From NCBI GenBank assembly GCA_964502215.1, contig CAZCUN010000007.1, positions 1 through 64,000 of the forward strand: a stretch of 64,000 nt of DNA, read 5' to 3'. Both the position numbers and the translations under genes were made by a program. The notes under the pieces are model-generated. The model worked only from the letters and a program-made list of their open reading frames with translations, was not told the origin of the DNA and did not search any database. This DNA is from JAALLB01 sp964502215. Its GTDB lineage: Bacteria > Pseudomonadota > Alphaproteobacteria > Rhizobiales > Rhizobiaceae. Positions 61,481 through 64,000 of the stretch are shown here, in pieces (within the stretch, counting starts at the first letter, position 1; every line of letters starts with the position of its first letter).

Positions 61481-61873
61481 TTAAGCAGCTTGAGTTTCTG
61501 AATTTACAACTTCAATGCCAGCTTCTTTTAATTTTGTATGCAATATATTGCGATTAAAAGGCTTCATCATAAATCCATTTGCACCAGCACGTTTTGCTTT
61601 AGTCATATCTGAGACCATAATCTCACTTGTGCAATAAATGACGCGCGTATTATTAGAGTTTTCAACTTGCTTAAAATTCTGAAGAAATTCGATACCCGTC
61701 ATACCAGGAGTATCCCAATCAATTAAAATTGCATCTGGCATATTATAGCTACATTTTTCTAAAGCTTCTGATCCATCTGCAGCTTCAACAACAACAAAAC
61801 CCATATCTGTAAGAATGCGATTTGCAACCTTACGAATAACAGGTGAATCATCAACAATCATAAAAATCTTCAT
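61481..61873 (-). CDS. Single-domain response regulator (CheY/DivK-like)
   Basis: This ~130-residue receiver-only protein has the acidic pair D8-D9, phosphoacceptor D52 in ILIDWDTPGM and lysine in GFMMKPFN. There is no output domain. The start at MKIFMIVDD (ATG 61873) follows GGAG. It converges with ctrA and lies downstream of chpT in the same direction, the usual place for the CheY-like partner of the chpT locus in Rhizobiales. It could receive or drain phosphate in the ChpT relay. It is not clearly DivK or CpdR. Confidence 0.88.
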   Translation of the reverse strand: MKIFMIVDDSPVIRKVANRILTDMGFVVVEAADGSEALEKCSYNMPDAILIDWDTPGMTGIEFLQNFKQVENSNNTRVIYCTSEIMVSDMTKAKRAGANGFMMKPFNRNILHTKLKEAGIEVVNSETQAA

Positions 61874-62027
61874 GCCATTGCTCCAAAGCACTCTTTGTAC
61901 ATTATACTAAGATAACAAAGCATGTTTAAAAAGAAGCTAATAGAAGCTGCAAGAGTTCAAATTAACGTACTGAATACGATCTACTTGAAATTATGGTAAG
62001 CTTTTGGTTAATTCTCTTGCCTTGAGC

Positions 62028-62675
62028 TTATTCAGAAGTATGTGCTTGGAAAACAACATCTTCGCCTTCTAAGCGCGCAGTTACCGCCATTTGAGATGCC
62101 TCGGCAAGTTGAAGTGTGTAAACAGGCTGAATAGCATGTGCATCCAATGTCTCTTCAAAAGTACCATTCAACAAATCTAGGAAAGCAGGAGGAACGCGTC
62201 CTTTAACGCCACTGGAAGTCACTTTAAACTTCGGAGAACCATTCGGATCTTCAATTTCAACCTTCACCAAGCCACCTCTAGGGATAGCAGAAAGACCAAT
62301 CAAAACTAAATTCAGCAATAGTTTTACTTGGTTTTTTGCCATTAAAGCACGTTCCCCGTGCCATTCGATGTCTGTTTTCTTTTCATTGTCAAAAAACGCA
62401 CGCGCAACACTTTCTGCATCACCTGTATCGATATGAGCACCAGCAGAACCTGCCGCGCCAAAGGCTATACGAGCATATTGCAATCTAGCAGAAGCATTCT
62501 TGGCAGATGAACGAATAAGATCCATCGCAATTTCAGATGTTTCTTCGTCAGCCCCTTCGTCTAGCAGCTCAATACCATTGGCAATTGCACCCACAGGAGA
62601 GATTACATCGTGACAAACACGTGAGCATAATAGTGCAGCTAAATCCATTCCAGCCAATTCAGGTAGTTTTTGCAT
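62028..62675 (-). CDS. chpT: Histidine phosphotransferase ChpT
   Basis: This 215-residue protein has the pseudo-kinase layout of ChpT. The phosphoacceptor His22 lies in CSRVCHDVISPVGAI, the dimerisation helices follow (ELLDEGADEETSEIAMDLI and ASARLQYARIAFG), then a degenerate ATPase-like domain (QVKLLLNLVLIGLSAIPRGG). It passes phosphate from CckA to CtrA and CpdR. It is flanked by a receiver gene and eipA and lies close to ctrA, which supports assignment as the cell-cycle phosphorelay hub. Confidence 0.95.
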   Translation of the reverse strand: MQKLPELAGMDLAALLCSRVCHDVISPVGAIANGIELLDEGADEETSEIAMDLIRSSAKNASARLQYARIAFGAAGSAGAHIDTGDAESVARAFFDNEKKTDIEWHGERALMAKNQVKLLLNLVLIGLSAIPRGGLVKVEIEDPNGSPKFKVTSSGVKGRVPPAFLDLLNGTFEETLDAHAIQPVYTLQLAEASQMAVTARLEGEDVVFQAHTSE

Positions 62676-62965
62676 AAGTATGGTTCCCGTTAAGCAATAT
62701 ATTCAAAAATTTAATCGTTATACATGATATATCGCGCATAACGAATCATCATTAATAACACTTAATATATTAACAGTATTTCCCCTCTTCGATAACCAGA
62801 ATTCCAATTTCAGGCAAGAACTCTTGCGTAGGCTTAGTTATGTTTTGGAAAATAAGTAAAAATGTCACGAAAAAGTCACGATTGATTCACCTTTCGGAAA
62901 AGGTTTTCATTAATAATACCCCCTAGGCGACTGCCCCTTCTAAATCTAAGAGCCAAGGAAACATT

Positions 62966-63571
62966 ATGGAACACGTTAAAAACGCAACGTTTAGCTTCTT
63001 CAGTCATATTCTGAATGCATTGCTACTTACAATGTTATTGAGCATTACAATTATCTCAACAAACACAGTTGCAAAAGCGCAAAGCAGTGAACATTATTCA
63101 AGTCAGGAAGTCTTGAATGCGGGACACAAGTTTTTTGGAGCAACCTCAGGTAATATTGCTGCAGCCTTTGAAAAAGCTTTCGCAAAATACGGCTTACCAA
63201 ACGGCTATATTCTGGGCGAAGAAGCCAGTGGCGCTTTTATTGCTGGGTTGAGATATGGCGAAGGATTTCTCTACACTAAAAATGCTGGTGATCATAAAGT
63301 ATTCTGGCAAGGACCATCAATCGGTTGGGATTATGGTGCAGACGGCAATCGCACTATGATGTTGGTTTATCACCTTCCGAACGTTGATACGCTTTATAAA
63401 AGATATGCTGGCGTTACGGGATCAGCTTTTGCAATCGGTGGCGTTGGCGTAACAGCACTGACACGCCAAGGCGTTCATCTTGTACCGATAAGAACAGGCG
63501 TTGGTGCACGGTTAGGGATTAACCTTGGCTACTTAAAGCTACGCAAAACACCACGTGTTAATCCATTTTAA
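62966..63571 (+). CDS. eipA: EipA-like envelope protein (DUF1134)
   Basis: This 201-residue protein has a signal peptide (hydrophobic 14-33, cleavage near VAKA) and the DUF1134 domain: FGATSGNIAAAFEKAF, FIAGLRYGEGFLYTKNAG, GPSIGWDYGADGNR, and final GVGARLGINLGYLKL. EipA is a periplasmic small-SH3-like protein needed for envelope integrity in Brucella and related species and is CtrA-controlled there. It diverges from chpT, which fits. The 290-base gap between them is AT-rich with several TTAA words and a GANTC at 62884 but no exact CtrA box. Confidence 0.9.
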   Translation: MEHVKNATFSFFSHILNALLLTMLLSITIISTNTVAKAQSSEHYSSQEVLNAGHKFFGATSGNIAAAFEKAFAKYGLPNGYILGEEASGAFIAGLRYGEGFLYTKNAGDHKVFWQGPSIGWDYGADGNRTMMLVYHLPNVDTLYKRYAGVTGSAFAIGGVGVTALTRQGVHLVPIRTGVGARLGINLGYLKLRKTPRVNPF

Positions 63572-63594
63572 TCTACTAAAAAATTAATGATTAC

Positions 63595-63623
63595 AAAAGA
63601 CGCTTAGAAAGGCGTCTTTTTTT
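63595..63623 (+). terminator. Intrinsic terminator after eipA
   Basis: AAAAGACGC and GCGTCTTTT form a perfect 9-bp stem with an eight-base loop, ending in seven Ts. Confidence 0.85.
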
Positions 63624-63767
63624 ATGGCAACTTCATAAGATTGCCATCTATTAACCTTAACCAAGCCTTTACATAGCATTTCTTAGTTTCTCATGCGAAA
63701 ATAAGCATCAATGACACCTGCAAAGCTTATTAAGCTAAGCTGTAAATTTTAAAATGTTGGAAATTCA

Positions 63768-64000
63768 ATGTTACTGGAAATAGTTCTTTATTTTGTTCTG
63801 GGGTTCTTTGTAGCTGGCTTATTAGCCTTGATGGTATCTCCTGTTATATGGAACAGAGCTGTTGAATTGACGCGTCAAAAGATTGAAAGCTCTGTCCCCC
63901 TTTCCGTAAACGAGATACAGGCTGATAAAGATCAACTTCGTGCAGAATTTGCAATGAGCACGCGCCGCCTTGAAATTAGCATTGATGAATTGCGTGAAAA
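63768..64000 (+). CDS. Conserved membrane protein with coiled coil (truncated at window end)
   Basis: The first 77 residues are visible. MLLEIVLYFVLGFFVAGLLA and the following residues form one membrane helix (about 4-27), then WNRAVELTRQKIESSVPLS and a charged helical region (from ~50) that looks like coiled coil. The frame runs off the window. The pattern resembles a conserved Rhizobiales membrane protein of unknown function that I cannot name. A weak ribosome site precedes ATG 63768. Confidence 0.7.
   Translation, partial: MLLEIVLYFVLGFFVAGLLALMVSPVIWNRAVELTRQKIESSVPLSVNEIQADKDQLRAEFAMSTRRLEISIDELRE

Noticed and set aside
1..64000. CRISPR arrays, tRNA or rRNA genes
   Set aside because: I saw no regularly spaced repeats and no cloverleaf with TTCGAATC-type arms that I could support. 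A tRNAscan or Infernal run would be decisive.

Overview
The window is from a low-GC (by eye, not computed) alphaproteobacterium, most likely of the Hyphomicrobiales (Rhizobiales) type. The evidence is the cell-cycle block at the right end: ctrA, sciP, chpT, a fliJ-like gene and an EipA/DUF1134 gene, a combination restricted to Alphaproteobacteria. Clustered GANTC sites and TTAACC half-sites fit CcrM and CtrA control. No rRNA, tRNA, CRISPR array or intact insertion sequence was seen. I cannot name a genus.

Layout. 0.1-18.6 kb is dominated by acyl-CoA metabolism. A minus-strand operon (two medium-chain reductases, a HAD hydrolase, an acyl-CoA dehydrogenase) diverges from a plus-strand operon (SDR, MaoC hydratase, SDR, small membrane protein, thiolase). 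Then come an orphan ABC ATPase with a TPP enzyme, a CoA-transferase, a PNPOx-like protein, an acyl-CoA ligase, a four-gene haem/Rieske membrane redox operon and an SCP2 protein. Two TTTACG...CGT(A/C)AA palindromes, in the divergent acyl-CoA promoter and before the SCP2 gene, suggest one shared regulator. 18.6-25.3 kb holds a ureohydrolase, a complete polyamine-type ABC transporter and a sirtuin gene broken by one in-frame stop. 25.3-30.5 kb holds a Crp/Fnr-rhodanese-DUF2892 operon, a GST, a large coiled-coil gene also broken by one in-frame stop, trhO and an Lrp/AsnC regulator. 30.6-34.1 kb is a fused indolepyruvate ferredoxin oxidoreductase.

34.2-40.1 kb is the most interesting region: a nucleotide-sugar dehydrogenase diverges from an operon of a processive GT2 polysaccharide synthase, an inner-membrane adaptor with a degenerate receiver domain, and a TolC-like lipoprotein. 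The parts match the logic of the alginate machine (AlgD/Alg8/Alg44/outer-membrane port) with different components. 40.6-43.4 kb encodes a periplasmic molybdenum hydroxylase. 43.5-50.1 kb is a catabolic cluster of unknown substrate (PhyH dioxygenase, Asp/Glu racemase-like, M20 hydrolase, Cys/Met PLP enzyme, FAD/GcvT dehydrogenase). 50.2-58.7 kb is mixed: ROK kinase, mnmA, MBL hydrolase, pentapeptide protein, TIM-barrel protein, desaturase, RlpA-like protein, HTD2-like dehydratase, and a repeat-rich gap at 56.8-57.4 kb. 58.8-64 kb is the cell-cycle/envelope block: sciP, pqiA-like, fliJ, ctrA, a single-domain receiver, chpT, eipA and a truncated membrane/coiled-coil gene.
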